DNA of 64,000 nt from Scytonema hofmannii PCC 7110. Its GTDB lineage: Bacteria > Cyanobacteriota > Cyanobacteriia > Cyanobacteriales > Nostocaceae. How positions within the stretch are numbered: position 1 is the stretch's first letter; every line of letters begins with the position of its first letter. The position numbers and the translations under genes were made by a program. The stretch is taken from positions 1,300,789-1,364,788 of the forward strand of contig NZ_KQ976354.1 in assembly GCF_000346485.2 (NCBI RefSeq). The letters are read 5' to 3'. Below are positions 19,566 to 28,537 of the stretch, piece by piece. Under the pieces are notes generated by a model that made no database searches, was not told the origin of the DNA, and was given only the letters and a program-made list of their open reading frames with translations.

Positions 19566-19901
19566 ATGAGCGAACAAGCTGTTGCCAACACTGCTTTAGA
19601 CAGATATGAATGCCGCGCCTGCGGCTACGTTTACGAACCTGAGAAAGGTGACGACAAGCACGATATTACCCCCGGAACTTCCTTTGCTGAACTGCCTAAG
19701 AACTGGAATTGTCCGGTTTGTAGTGCCAAGAAAGTTGCTTTTGCCAACATCGGTCCTGCTGGTACAGCATCGGGCTTCCAAGAGAATCTTAAATATGGCT
19801 TGGGTGTCAATACTTTGACTCCAGGACAGAAAAACTTGCTGATTTTCGGTGCTTTGGCTATTGCTTTCTTGTTTTTTATGAGTCTTTATGGCTTAAAGTA
19901 A
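19566..19901 (+). CDS. rubA: membrane-anchored rubredoxin (photosystem assembly)
   Basis: 111 residues. A rubredoxin domain with two CxxC knuckles (YECRACGYVYEP and NWNCPVCSAKK), four Cys ligating one iron, followed by a linker and a C-terminal membrane helix (NLLIFGALAIAFLFFMSLYG). In cyanobacteria the gene just upstream of ycf48-psbEFLJ encodes RubA, needed for photosystem assembly; the same order here supports that assignment. It is 78 bases from ycf48 and probably co-transcribed. Confidence 0.93.
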   Translation: MSEQAVANTALDRYECRACGYVYEPEKGDDKHDITPGTSFAELPKNWNCPVCSAKKVAFANIGPAGTASGFQENLKYGLGVNTLTPGQKNLLIFGALAIAFLFFMSLYGLK

Positions 19902-19979
19902 AAATGCTCTTCTTCGCAGGGGTCTGCATTTTTACAGAATTAGGTAAACAAATTTAGATTAGAATACTGACGAATACAA

Positions 19980-20999
19980 ATGTTTTCAATTGCAAAATCT
20001 TGGCAGCGTTTATTAGCTTTATTTGCAGTTCTCCTCGTGTGCGTGGGGTGTAATAAGGTTCCTTCAACTGCTTACAACCCTTGGGAAGTGATTTCTGTGC
20101 CAACAGAGGCAAAACTCCTCGATATTGCCTTTAGCGATCCCCAACACGGTTTTTTGGTGGGTAGCAATGCAACTCTGCTGGAAACTCAAGACGGTGGTTC
20201 CACTTGGCAACCCCTAGAATTACAATTGGAAGACCAACGGTATCGTTTTAACACTGTTAGTTTTTTAGACAAGGAGGGGTGGATAGCAGGAGAACCTTCT
20301 TTGTTACTCCATACTACTGATGCAGGTCATTCTTGGTCGCGTATTCCTCTCAATGAAAAGCTACCGGGTAGCCCCATTAAAATTGTTGCCCTGGGACAGT
20401 ACTCTGCTGAAATGGCAACAGATGTAGGCGCTATATACAAAACTACCGATGGGGGGCTGAATTGGAAAGCTCAGGTAGAACAAGCCGTTGGGGTGGTTCG
20501 TAACATGAAACGCTCTCCAGACGGGAAATACGTTGCTGTTTCTGCTAAGGGGAATTTCTACTCCACTTGGGAACCAGGGCAAACTGCTTGGGTTCCTCAC
20601 AACCGGAACAGTTCTCGGCGAGTCGAAAACATGGGATTCACGAGCGATGGGCAAATGTGGATGCTAGCACGGGGGGGTCAAATTCAGTTTAGCGACCCAG
20701 CAGACCCAGAAAAGTGGCTGGATGCTCAATTCCCAGAACTTTCCACAAGTTGGGGTTTACTCGATTTAGCTTATCGCGACAGCAATGAAATTTGGATGGG
20801 TGGCGGTAGCGGGAATTTGATGCGTAGCCCTGACGGCGGCAAAACTTGGGAAAAAGACCGTGATGTTGAAGCTGTCCCTGCGAATCTCTACAAAATTGTT
20901 TTTTTCAACCCGAAACAAGGTTTTGCGATTGGCGATCGCGGTGTATTACTAAAATATAATTCCAGTGTTGCAAGTACTGCCAAGTCTGAAGCAGCCTAA
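19980..20999 (+). CDS. ycf48: photosystem II assembly factor Ycf48
   Basis: 339 residues (HCF136 homologue). A lipoprotein signal peptide ends in LLVCVGC, after which the protein is a seven-bladed beta-propeller with repeated BNR-like motifs: TQDGGSTWQPL, TTDAGHSWSRI, TTDGGLNWKAQ, SPDGGKTWEKD. It binds newly made D1 during assembly of the PSII reaction centre at the thylakoid lumen face. It lies between rubA and psbEFLJ as in other cyanobacteria, so the string rubA-ycf48-psbEFLJ is a PSII biogenesis cluster. Confidence 0.96.
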   Translation: MFSIAKSWQRLLALFAVLLVCVGCNKVPSTAYNPWEVISVPTEAKLLDIAFSDPQHGFLVGSNATLLETQDGGSTWQPLELQLEDQRYRFNTVSFLDKEGWIAGEPSLLLHTTDAGHSWSRIPLNEKLPGSPIKIVALGQYSAEMATDVGAIYKTTDGGLNWKAQVEQAVGVVRNMKRSPDGKYVAVSAKGNFYSTWEPGQTAWVPHNRNSSRRVENMGFTSDGQMWMLARGGQIQFSDPADPEKWLDAQFPELSTSWGLLDLAYRDSNEIWMGGGSGNLMRSPDGGKTWEKDRDVEAVPANLYKIVFFNPKQGFAIGDRGVLLKYNSSVASTAKSEAA

Positions 21000-21017
21000 G
21001 TATTTATCCTGTTTTCT

Positions 21018-21050
21018 GAGAAAGAGGTTACGGCGTGTAACTCTTTCTTA
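21018..21050 (+). terminator. hairpin between ycf48 and psbE
   Basis: GAGAAAGAGGTTAC pairs with GTAACTCTTTCTT around a short CGGCG loop, just after the ycf48 stop and before psbE. It may attenuate read-through, separating the rubA-ycf48 transcript from psbEFLJ, or act as an RNA processing site. A T-rich stretch follows only partly. Confidence 0.45.
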
Positions 21051-21102
21051 ACTTTGTAGGATAATGATCTCAATAGCAATATGAGTGAAGGTAGGGATAT
21101 AA

Positions 21103-21354
21103 ATGTCAGGCACTACTGGAGAACGTCCATTTTCGGACATCATCACTAGCATTCGTTACTGGGTCATCCACAGCATCACCATTCCCGCACTTTTTGTTGC
21201 CGGTTGGTTATTTGTCAGCACCGGCTTGGCATACGACGTGTTTGGGACACCTCGCCCTAACGAATATTACACACAAGTACGGCAAGAGTTGCCAATTGTG
21301 AATAACCGTTTTGATGCAAAAAAACAAGTACAGCAATTTAGTAACACAAAGTAG
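21103..21354 (+). CDS. psbE: cytochrome b559 subunit alpha
   Basis: 83 residues, full length. One membrane helix with the haem ligand His23 in [11 protein letters not shown], then the lumenal part [19 protein letters not shown]. Together with PsbF it binds the b559 haem in the PSII reaction centre. First gene of psbE-F-L-J. Confidence 0.98.
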   Translation: MSGTTGERPFSDIITSIRYWVIHSITIPALFVAGWLFVSTGLAYDVFGTPRPNEYYTQVRQELPIVNNRFDAKKQVQQFSNTK

Positions 21355-21501
<147 letters not shown>

Positions 21502-21510
21502 GAGAAAATC

Positions 21511-21630
21511 ATGGACAGAAATACCAATCCCAACAATCAGCCTGTTGAGTTAAACAAGACTTCATTGTATCTAGGACTACTACTCGTCTTTGTTTTAGGG
21601 ATTCTGTTTTCCAGTTACTTCTTTAACTAA
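21511..21630 (+). CDS. psbL: photosystem II reaction centre protein L
   Basis: 39 residues: N-terminus [20 protein letters not shown] followed by one membrane helix ([19 protein letters not shown]). It matches PsbL in length and in the conserved ELN-TSLY motif; PsbL stabilises the PSII dimer and the acceptor side. GGAG precedes the ATG. Confidence 0.97.
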   Translation: MDRNTNPNNQPVELNKTSLYLGLLLVFVLGILFSSYFFN

Positions 21631-21703
21631 CTGGAACGACGGTTATCCGTTTTTGTTTGATGTCTAAAATTGCGTTATGTATTCGTTAAGGGAGGAAAAA
21701 GCA

Positions 21704-21823
21704 GTGTCTGGAAGTGGCAGAATTCCCCTCTGGGTTGTAGCTACAATCGCAGGGTTAGGCGTAATTACCGTTGTAGGTATTTTCTTCTACGGCGCTTACG
21801 CTGGTCTCGGTTCTTCTATATAA
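21704..21823 (+). CDS. psbJ: photosystem II reaction centre protein J
   Basis: 39 residues with a GTG start preceded by GGAGG at 21691-21695. The sequence [15 protein letters not shown] and [13 protein letters not shown] is diagnostic for PsbJ, a one-helix subunit near the QB site. Last gene of the psbEFLJ operon; a strong 20-base inverted repeat follows 13 bases after the stop. Confidence 0.96.
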   Translation: MSGSGRIPLWVVATIAGLGVITVVGIFFYGAYAGLGSSI

Positions 21824-21835
21824 CTCATAGTTAGT

Positions 21836-21900
21836 GGTTAGTGGTTAGTCGTTAGTGGTTTATTTTTACAAATAACTCTACTAACGACTAACCACTAACC
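21836..21900. terminator. heptad-repeat hairpin between psbJ and psaI
   Basis: Left arm GGTTAGTGGTTAGTCGTTAG (21836-21855) is a perfect 20-base inverted match to 21881-21900, with a 25-base AT-rich loop. It is built from GGTTAGT heptads and lies between convergent psbJ (+) and psaI (-), where it could stop transcription from both sides. Confidence 0.6.
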
Positions 21901-21909
21901 ATTTGCTAA

Positions 21910-22026
21910 TTAAGCGGCGATATCGTCACGTTCAATGTATAGCAACATAAACACCGATACCACAGCGGGAATCACGAAACCTATTAGAGGTACAAAAATC
22001 GAAGACAAGTATGAAGCTGAGTACAT
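21910..22026 (-). CDS. psaI: photosystem I subunit VIII
   Basis: 38 residues, read directly from the minus strand. The sequence has SASYLSSIFVPLIGFVIPAV and ends LLYIERDDIAA, matching PsaI (start near the membrane, PxxxPxxG helix, C-terminal YIER-D). AGAGGAA lies a few bases upstream of the ATG. PsaI helps PsaL bind at the PSI trimer or tetramer interface. psaL, its frequent neighbour, is not in the window, so this is a stand-alone psaI. Confidence 0.85.
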   Translation of the reverse strand: MYSASYLSSIFVPLIGFVIPAVVSVFMLLYIERDDIAA

Positions 22027-22223
22027 ACAGATTCCTCTGAAATTGAGTAATAATTCATTTAGGAGCTTACTCCAAATTCTGCCCTGATTTTTTTTAATCT
22101 AAAGATTTTTAACAAATTTGGTTGGTGGTTAGTCGTTAGTTGTGAGTTGTAAAGATTTGTAACAAAAATGGTGAGTGTTTGGTAGGGGCGCAATCCAAGA
22201 GCGCCCGTACAGTAATTAGTTGT

Positions 22224-24644
22224 TCAAATTCCTAAAAGCTCGTCTGGACGGACATTTGGTAAGTCTGGAGGAACAACAGTTCGTTGTATAGAAACTTTGT
22301 CACTCTCCTGTTTGGTAGCCATGTCTACGGCGATCGCTTCTAACCGAATTTCTAGACACCCATAAGGAACGTTGATATGAATGAGTTCTTCCATACCGGA
22401 CGATATCAGAGGTAAGAAATTTATCAACCAACGCGGACCGTCTATTAACTGTCGAGTTTGGCAATCTTCTACCCAAAGTTTCACAGCTAATTCAGGGCGT
22501 CGTTCGGCTAGCCGCACCCGTAACATGACAGATTTGCCAGAAATCAGTTCGCCTTTTGATAAGTATATTTGGGGAACTGGTAGCGGTTCTGCGATCGCCG
22601 ATACTCTAGGCAATAGAATAGGTAAATCTGATGCTGTTTGTTCCTCTTGCGTTAAAAGATGGGGTGTTGAAGTATCAGCTAATGGCTCATCAAAATTATC
22701 ATCTACTACTATTTCTTGTGCTAATGAGGTTAATCGTGCTTTCCTGTATTGAGGAGTGGTAACGAGTCGGTTATCCGTTAATTTTACAGCTATTTCACCG
22801 ACGACATCTGCTACAATATCTGTCGCAACTTCTTGGTTCTCCGCGTCCCGATCTCCCTCTGTCTGCACTTTCTCTGGTGGTTTCTGGGCGTCCTCTTGTC
22901 CCCTCGTCTCCTTTTCTACAGAGATAGGGACAGTATCAATATCATAGTAGTCTTGGTCTCTTAAATTAATTGGCTCAGGTATAGTATACCCTTGAGTTTG
23001 CATCCACTGTTTAATCAGGGGAGACGTGCGAGGGTCACCTGTGACTATTAATTCAGAACTAGATGCAGGAAAAATGTCAATCAGCGATCGCTTTTGAGGT
23101 TCTGTATCTTCTTCTACCGATGGCGATGAATCTTGCTCTGGAGATTCAAATTGGGCTTGTGTTTCTTCAGCAATGGGTTGAGAGATATCTTGTTCGAGAA
23201 GTTCGTTTTGGATTTGCGTGTCTCCTACCTCCAATTGAGCAGCATCTTCATTGGGAGTTTCAACTATCACCTGTTGATTGTTAATAGGCGGTTGAAAATT
23301 GAATAACTCTAGAGGTTTACTCTCAACTTTTTGCCCGTCATCGATAAAAGCTTTTATTCGTCTTAAATATGGAAAAGTAGTGCTGCGAGTTCTTACATAA
23401 CCAATATCATCTGCACTAGACAACGCAGGAAGGACCGCACCAGGGGCAATCATCTTATTTTGTCCTGAAGAAATTCTTGGCAATTGAGGTGCCGATTGAC
23501 GACTGGAATCCTCGTTAATTTTAGGTGGTAGAGTTTTGTTAGGAATGGGATTTACAGCAACAGACTCAGATATTTTCCCGGTTTTAACTAGATTAAAAAA
23601 TTCCAAACCTATAGGTATATTCGACTTTTTAACTTCAGACGTAGCAAGCAATTCAAGCTCTTGATTATCTTCTACTATGTCTGTTTCCTTATGGGAGGCA
23701 GCGCTAATTGCTAATAAATCAGCCACATCTGCTGTAATTGTAAAGGATTCTCTGGCTAGCAGGAGAGTATTGCTATCAAGTGAGATTGTGCCATACAAAC
23801 TCATTTCTGCTAAAATGAGTTTAGATGCACATTCAGCCGGAATCTCAACCGAGCATCTAATATTAAAGGGTAATAACTTTTCTGGCAAAGACTGACGCAC
23901 TCTTCTGATTAATTCAGAACCTTGTGGTGAATATAATTCTATTCTAATTTCACCACTATAAATTCTTTCATAATGAGTTGGTTCTTTTAACTTCACATCC
24001 CCATTAACTGTAAGAGTTTGCCCCCAAGATACAGTGTATATTTCTTTATCTAGTGTTAGTGAAAGGGGACATTCGAGTACGGATGCTAAAGAATCTTCAG
24101 GAGTTTCTTCGTCCTCTAGCACTGCTTCCGAATCTGGTAAAGCTAATTCAATCAAATTGTTTAAAATTTGCTCTGTCGTCTCTCCTTTCAGCCATACTGG
24201 ATTAACAGGTATAATATCTTCATCCTGTTCGTTCTCACTATCAGCAGCAAGTATCTCCTTACTTTCTTGTCCCGCTTGCCCACTTGTCACTTTAGGGAGG
24301 ACTTGCAACCGAACATCCTGTTGCCAAGATGTGCCGAGAACATCTGACATGAGATCGCTCGAACAACGCAACTCCCAAATTCCAGGCTTGAGGTAGGTAA
24401 AAGGAATCACTGCCATTAAGCCATCAGAATTTATGCGACGCAATCGCCTTTGGATGCGCCGTTTGGGTGGCATCTCTAAAGTCGAGGTATGAGCGATCCG
24501 TACCTCCACATCCATGTTGGCACGGTTCGAGCGAGCAACAACTCTGTACCGTCCCTCAGTAATTTCCTCGTTGGGTGATTCCAATGGACGCCAAGAGCGA
24601 TCGCCTTGTTGCTGAATGAGAAATTGCCAGTTTTCCATTGTCAA
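22224..24644 (-). CDS. large cyanobacterial protein of unknown function (806 aa)
   Basis: I do not recognise a named domain. The N-terminal 120 residues look like beta-sandwich (WQFLIQQQGDRSWRPLESP, EGRYRVVARSNRANMDVEVR, YLKPGIWELRCSSDLMSDVL). Two further beta-rich segments resemble this (SLTLDKEIYTVSWGQTLTVN around 200, and a C-terminal one with LSKGELISGKSVMLRVRLAE around 700). Between lie long acidic Gln/Glu/Ser-rich low-complexity linkers (for example around 480-530). No signal peptide or membrane helix is seen. A cytoplasmic multi-domain scaffold-like protein is a guess. It is followed on the chromosome by psaI in the same direction, 200 bases away. Confidence 0.75.
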   Translation of the reverse strand: MTMENWQFLIQQQGDRSWRPLESPNEEITEGRYRVVARSNRANMDVEVRIAHTSTLEMPPKRRIQRRLRRINSDGLMAVIPFTYLKPGIWELRCSSDLMSDVLGTSWQQDVRLQVLPKVTSGQAGQESKEILAADSENEQDEDIIPVNPVWLKGETTEQILNNLIELALPDSEAVLEDEETPEDSLASVLECPLSLTLDKEIYTVSWGQTLTVNGDVKLKEPTHYERIYSGEIRIELYSPQGSELIRRVRQSLPEKLLPFNIRCSVEIPAECASKLILAEMSLYGTISLDSNTLLLARESFTITADVADLLAISAASHKETDIVEDNQELELLATSEVKKSNIPIGLEFFNLVKTGKISESVAVNPIPNKTLPPKINEDSSRQSAPQLPRISSGQNKMIAPGAVLPALSSADDIGYVRTRSTTFPYLRRIKAFIDDGQKVESKPLELFNFQPPINNQQVIVETPNEDAAQLEVGDTQIQNELLEQDISQPIAEETQAQFESPEQDSSPSVEEDTEPQKRSLIDIFPASSSELIVTGDPRTSPLIKQWMQTQGYTIPEPINLRDQDYYDIDTVPISVEKETRGQEDAQKPPEKVQTEGDRDAENQEVATDIVADVVGEIAVKLTDNRLVTTPQYRKARLTSLAQEIVVDDNFDEPLADTSTPHLLTQEEQTASDLPILLPRVSAIAEPLPVPQIYLSKGELISGKSVMLRVRLAERRPELAVKLWVEDCQTRQLIDGPRWLINFLPLISSGMEELIHINVPYGCLEIRLEAIAVDMATKQESDKVSIQRTVVPPDLPNVRPDELLGI

Positions 24645-25091
24645 TGATGCTGGAACTATAAAGCCGCCTTAGTATGACTTGCAACCTTGTTGCTGACAGT
24701 TTAGCTTAATGCACTGCCGAAAGTGTTGTTTTTTTATTCAAGTATTAGGTCAATTTTTTAGTTTTTGTTGAAGAAGCGAGGGAGTTTGCACCTGCAACTC
24801 ATCATCAACGGGCGGGGACGCCCGTTCCACAAGAAGGGGATGCCTGTTCCACAAGAAAATGCTCTAGTTCATTCACTTGAAGCCTGCTGTATTTGATGCC
24901 TTCGCACTACACTTTGAGCAAATCGAGTTTAGAAAATTGATTTTTCTCTAACAAAAGTGACAAAAAATGGTAGACATACCAAAAAACAATTACATTTTTA
25001 CAGCACTTTCAAACTGGATCCATATATTATGACGATACAATTTTGGGGCAGTAACTAGCAACTTACGTTACTTTGGGTTTCCTTCATTCAA
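24645..25091. other. intergenic region with palindrome remnants
   Basis: No gene is seen. At about 24808-24860 there are two tandem pieces of the type GGGCGGGGACGCCCGTTCCACAAG, the core of the element at 40862 and 59367; here its terminal repeats are missing. The remainder is AT-rich. Confidence 0.6.
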
Positions 25092-25245
25092 CTAATGATT
25101 TGTTTGAAGAATAATCAAGTGGTGACGAGCGCGAGAAGCACCAACGTAAAGTAAATTTCTATCATACTTGTACGCAGTAACAATCAGTGCAAATTGTTAC
25201 AATTTGTCGGAGTCCTCAGGTTCCACATCAAGAACTACTAATTTG
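25092..25245 (-). pseudogene. C-terminal relic of a NERD/UvrD-like helicase
   Basis: On the minus strand the frame VVLDVEPEDSDK, interrupted, then LLYVGASRARHHLIILQTN and a stop matches the last 30 residues of the intact helicase at 26766 (VETEPNNSDHQKLMYVGASR). The rest of the gene is gone. Between the two halves a foreign palindromic segment of about 46 bases (25163-25208) is inserted. Confidence 0.75.
25163..25208. repeat. 46-base palindromic insertion, copy 1
   Basis: Contains GTAACAAT...ATTGTTAC. Nearly the same sequence (ATACTTGTACGSAGTAACAA and onward) recurs at 28457-28501. It splits the helicase relic between the SDK and LLYVGAS codons, so it arrived as an insertion. Confidence 0.65.
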
Positions 25246-25327
25246 CACGCACAGCAGCAAATGTTGATGATTTGAGCTTATAATATGTCATAGAGATGTC
25301 ATCGCTTTGGTGCTCAAATTATAACCT

Positions 25328-26059
25328 ATGTCTGAACAGCAGCTTCTAGATACACAGGAAATTGCTATCCCCGACATTAGCCAACTGGAAATCGAGGATG
25401 ACAAACCAGTGGACAACTTTCAAAGTGAAAAGCAACAACGGTTGCTGGTAGAACCACTCTACACTAACCCTGTGGTGACAACTCCTTTCATTGCTGCGGC
25501 AAATGTGGGACTATTCTACTCACCAAAGCAAGACCCACTAGTACCAGATGCTTTTCTCAGTTTGAAGGTGCAAATGCCCGCAGATTGGAGTCTAAGGCAG
25601 AATCGCAGTTACTTTGTGTGGGAGTTGGGTAAAGCACCAGAAGTGGCAATAGAAATCGTCTCCAACCGCAGAGGTAAAGAATTAGGTGCCAAGAAAGAAG
25701 ATTATGCCCGTGTTGGGATTGCGTATTATGTAGTGTTTGACCCCTTGCAACAGATTCAAGAAGCAGAACAAATGAACGGCGCATTATTGCGGGTATATGC
25801 GCTGACAGCAGGAAGATACGTAGAAATAACCTCACCTTTCTGGCTAGAAACAGTCGGGCTAGGTCTAACATTATGGACGGGTACGTTTGAAGAACAACCA
25901 GGGCTATGGCTGCGGTGGTGCGATCTCAAAGGAGATGTCATTCCAACAGGAAAAGAGTTAAGCGAGCGGGAACGACTTCGAGCCGAGAACGAACGACTTC
26001 GAGCAACTCGATTGGCAGAACGGTTAAGAGAGATGGGCATCGATCCGGACACAATTTAA
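25328..26059 (+). CDS. Uma2 family endonuclease with coiled-coil tail
   Basis: 243 residues. Its Uma2 core is recognisable by LVPDAFLSLKVQMP with the catalytic Asp and KAPEVAIEIVSNRRGKELG with the Glu-x-Val motif, followed by YARVGIAYYVVFDP. The C-terminal 35 residues form a charged heptad-like helix (ELSERERLRAENERLRATRL). Some cyanobacterial Uma2 proteins carry this tail, possibly for oligomerisation. It differs clearly from the shorter Uma2 at 16740 and belongs to another subgroup. Confidence 0.85.
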   Translation: MSEQQLLDTQEIAIPDISQLEIEDDKPVDNFQSEKQQRLLVEPLYTNPVVTTPFIAAANVGLFYSPKQDPLVPDAFLSLKVQMPADWSLRQNRSYFVWELGKAPEVAIEIVSNRRGKELGAKKEDYARVGIAYYVVFDPLQQIQEAEQMNGALLRVYALTAGRYVEITSPFWLETVGLGLTLWTGTFEEQPGLWLRWCDLKGDVIPTGKELSERERLRAENERLRATRLAERLREMGIDPDTI

Positions 26060-26102
26060 TTGCAACAGCCAAATGTGTAGAGCAATAAATCATCGTCAGA
26101 TT

Positions 26103-26456
26103 GAGCAAGTGTTGATGGAGGTTATTAAGAACATTACCAAATTTGCTGGAGAAGAATCCGCTTAACGTTTTCAACATCTGATCGAACAAATTGGTAATAA
26201 CGAACCGCAACAAAGCCATCGAGAAGTGTTTTTTATTGGGTTGAAACCATCCGCACGGGGAAAGAGCATCGGTCAAAATTTACTCAAACCCGTCCTCGAT
26301 TACGCAGATAAAAACCAGCATCCCTGTTATCTTGTTTCCTCCTCTTCTCGCAATATTTCCTTCTACGAACGCCATGGTTTTGAAAAATATTGCCCCATTA
26401 AGATTAGCGACACCTACTCTATGACGGGTATGTGGCGAGATTTTATTAGTAACTAA
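26103..26456 (+). pseudogene. GNAT N-acetyltransferase remnant
   Basis: The stretch 26226-26456 encodes the C-terminal half of a GNAT acetyltransferase: acetyl-CoA-binding motif A (FFIGLKPSARGKSIGQNLLK) and motif B (SSRNISFYERHGFEKY). The same frame continues upstream through RFQHLIEQIGNNEPQQSHRE to a TAA at 26163, then KNITKFAGEES before it, so the stop looks like a nonsense mutation in an older, longer gene. The N-terminal third is missing. A 76-residue protein from the GTG at 26226 might be made but would lack half the fold. Confidence 0.65.
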
Positions 26457-26518
26457 CAAACTCATACTAATCAACTAAGTCGAAAGGTGTGAATTTTCTG
26501 ACAATATTTGCAGGCAAC

Positions 26519-26646
26519 TATAGGACTCCTATTTGATTTTTGAAATATACGTAGGTAGGGCTATGCCACACACATAAAGCTTTTGTGCGGCATAGCCCTA
26601 CCTACAGTACTTAGATTTTTTCACGAATCAGATAGGATTGCTATAG
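26519..26646. mobile_element. MITE-like element (TATAGGA...), long copy
   Basis: The ends are inverted copies (TATAGGACTCCTATTTGATT and, reversed at the right, CTATAGCAATCCTATCTGAT). A related copy of about 77 bases lies at 35996-36072. This longer copy carries an extra internal palindrome (GTAGGGCTATGCC / GGCATAGCCCTAC). There is no coding sequence. 26457-26765 otherwise holds nothing recognisable. Confidence 0.7.
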
Positions 26647-26765
26647 TAGTGTAGGTGTCTTGAGTTAACTGCAGTTTATCGGTTGCATAAGTCCGGATAA
26701 AGTATGAAGGTGCATTACACAGTGTTAACGCACCCTCCATAGCATTTAATTAAAACGTTATTCTC

Positions 26766-28388
26766 TTAAACATTTGCTTGGAGAACAATCAAGTGGTGAC
26801 GAGCACGAGAAGCACCTACATACATTAATTTCTGATGATCTGAATTATTAGGTTCGGTTTCTACTAAAATAACTACTTGACTCTCAAGTCCTTTGAAGTA
26901 ATGAATGGTGTTACAAAAAATTTCATTTCGATTGGTGTCAGGATCTGCTTTGATACGAAATTGTCCTACCATTTGATTTTGAAGCGAGCCTTTGCGTCTA
27001 GTTGTTAGTATCACAATGTCTTTGGTAGCGAAACCTTTATCAATAACTAGATGGTGAAGAAAACGACCAAGTAAATTTTTTAATTGAGTATCGCCTGTAT
27101 AACGATAGATTTCTACATCTTGTCCTAATGGACATAATGATGACATTGAGTTCGGATTTGGATGAAATTTTAGAACATATTCGTGTACTTTTTGAGTATT
27201 ACGACAGTTTTTGTTTAAGGGAAAGGGAGCTTCTTCTAAAGGAGGTCTCCAACCAGCATCATAAATGTTTTGATTGCTATCATAAAAGAAATAGAAAATG
27301 CCATCATCTGGCTCATTAAGTAATAGTTTAAGTGCGTACCACCAATTTTCATGAAAATCTTGTCCTTCATCGACTATCACTGCATCGACATGCCATCTGA
27401 TTTTATCAGCAGCTTGTATAAGACGCTCTGGATAAATTTCTCTAAAAAGTTGCTCTTGAGAAAATTGTTCTCTATTTGGAGTAAGAGCAGCTTGACGAGA
27501 TAATTTTTCACATAATGCATGAAAGTTGTAAACGTGTAGATTTGGTTTCCAACCAAGAGTCTTATCCATGAATTGAGCCAAACTTTTGTTGTAACAGGTT
27601 AGTAAGACGCTAAATCCCTGTTCTTGAAGGCGGCGAGCTTTTTCCAATGCTAATAAAGTTTTACCTGAACCAGCGCAACCACTGATAGCTACACGTCGAT
27701 AACTTGCTATGAAATCCAGCATACCAATTTGTTGTTCGGTTAGCTCTATAAAAGCACTATCATCGTGATGTGATGGAAGTTTGCGAGGATTAGGTGCAAT
27801 TACTTTGATAAGGTCTTTGATACTTTTTACATCGAAACTATTTCTAGACCGATTAGTTGGTGGATTTTCACCGCGCCAATAGTTCAAAGCTTCCTGAACC
27901 CAACCTGATAAATTGTTCGAGTCGGTGCGATCGAGTATAATATTGCGAGGAGCATCTAAAGGTAAACTACCATTTACTTCAACATCAGGAAACGCGACTG
28001 CGTGTCCTATAGGAATCCAAAGACTCTTCCAATAAGACAGTTCTTTAAGACGATTAATTAAGTTGTGTTTGCTAGTACACGCTTGTTGAAAAGGATCTTT
28101 TATACGCATTTGGTTGCTATACCAGTTGCCTTCTCTACCGTTGTAGTAAATTTCGCCTCCTTTGACTTCTAGTACTAGAATACCTAAATCGGGAGAAGTT
28201 ATTACAAAGTCAATCTCACCATCTTTCGCTCCGTTACGAATATTACGGGCTTGCCAGCGAACTTGATGAAAAACAGTGAAATTGTCTGATAATTGTTTCT
28301 GAAATGCTTGATATAAAAGCTTTTCTGCCTTGCTGTTAACATCAGAACGCAGGTTTTCAGGGAACATCTTTGCCACAAAGTACCTCAA
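26766..28388 (-). CDS. NERD-domain DNA helicase (UvrD/Rep superfamily 1)
   Basis: 540 residues. The N-terminal part (about 15-130) is a NERD nuclease-related domain (DGEIDFVITSPDLGILVLEV). It is followed by SF1 helicase motifs: Walker A GCAGSGKT (about 236), Walker B VDEGQD (about 337), CRNTQKVHEYVL, and motif VI YVGASRARHH near the C-terminus. It should be an ATP-dependent DNA helicase/translocase joined to a potential endonuclease. Such NERD-helicases occur in defence islands, and its neighbours here (toxin-antitoxin remnants, a second helicase relic) fit that setting. It has no operon partner. Confidence 0.85.
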   Translation of the reverse strand: MRYFVAKMFPENLRSDVNSKAEKLLYQAFQKQLSDNFTVFHQVRWQARNIRNGAKDGEIDFVITSPDLGILVLEVKGGEIYYNGREGNWYSNQMRIKDPFQQACTSKHNLINRLKELSYWKSLWIPIGHAVAFPDVEVNGSLPLDAPRNIILDRTDSNNLSGWVQEALNYWRGENPPTNRSRNSFDVKSIKDLIKVIAPNPRKLPSHHDDSAFIELTEQQIGMLDFIASYRRVAISGCAGSGKTLLALEKARRLQEQGFSVLLTCYNKSLAQFMDKTLGWKPNLHVYNFHALCEKLSRQAALTPNREQFSQEQLFREIYPERLIQAADKIRWHVDAVIVDEGQDFHENWWYALKLLLNEPDDGIFYFFYDSNQNIYDAGWRPPLEEAPFPLNKNCRNTQKVHEYVLKFHPNPNSMSSLCPLGQDVEIYRYTGDTQLKNLLGRFLHHLVIDKGFATKDIVILTTRRKGSLQNQMVGQFRIKADPDTNRNEIFCNTIHYFKGLESQVVILVETEPNNSDHQKLMYVGASRARHHLIVLQANV

Positions 28389-28456
28389 GCTCTATTTTGC
28401 GAGACAACATAGCCCTTACTCATCAAATCTAAATGGGCTATTTATAGAGTTCCCGA

Positions 28457-28501
28457 ATACTTGTACGGAGTAACAATTAGTTTAAAATATGACAATTTAT
28501 C
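28457..28501. repeat. 46-base palindromic insertion, copy 2
   Basis: Direct-strand match to 25163-25208 (ATACTTGTACGGAGTAACAA and onward). It lies between the helicase start and the truncated toxin frame, close to where the toxin sequence is lost. Confidence 0.6.
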
Positions 28502-28537
28502 AAAAAATCACTGAGTTGAATTTTTCGGAGATGTTGA

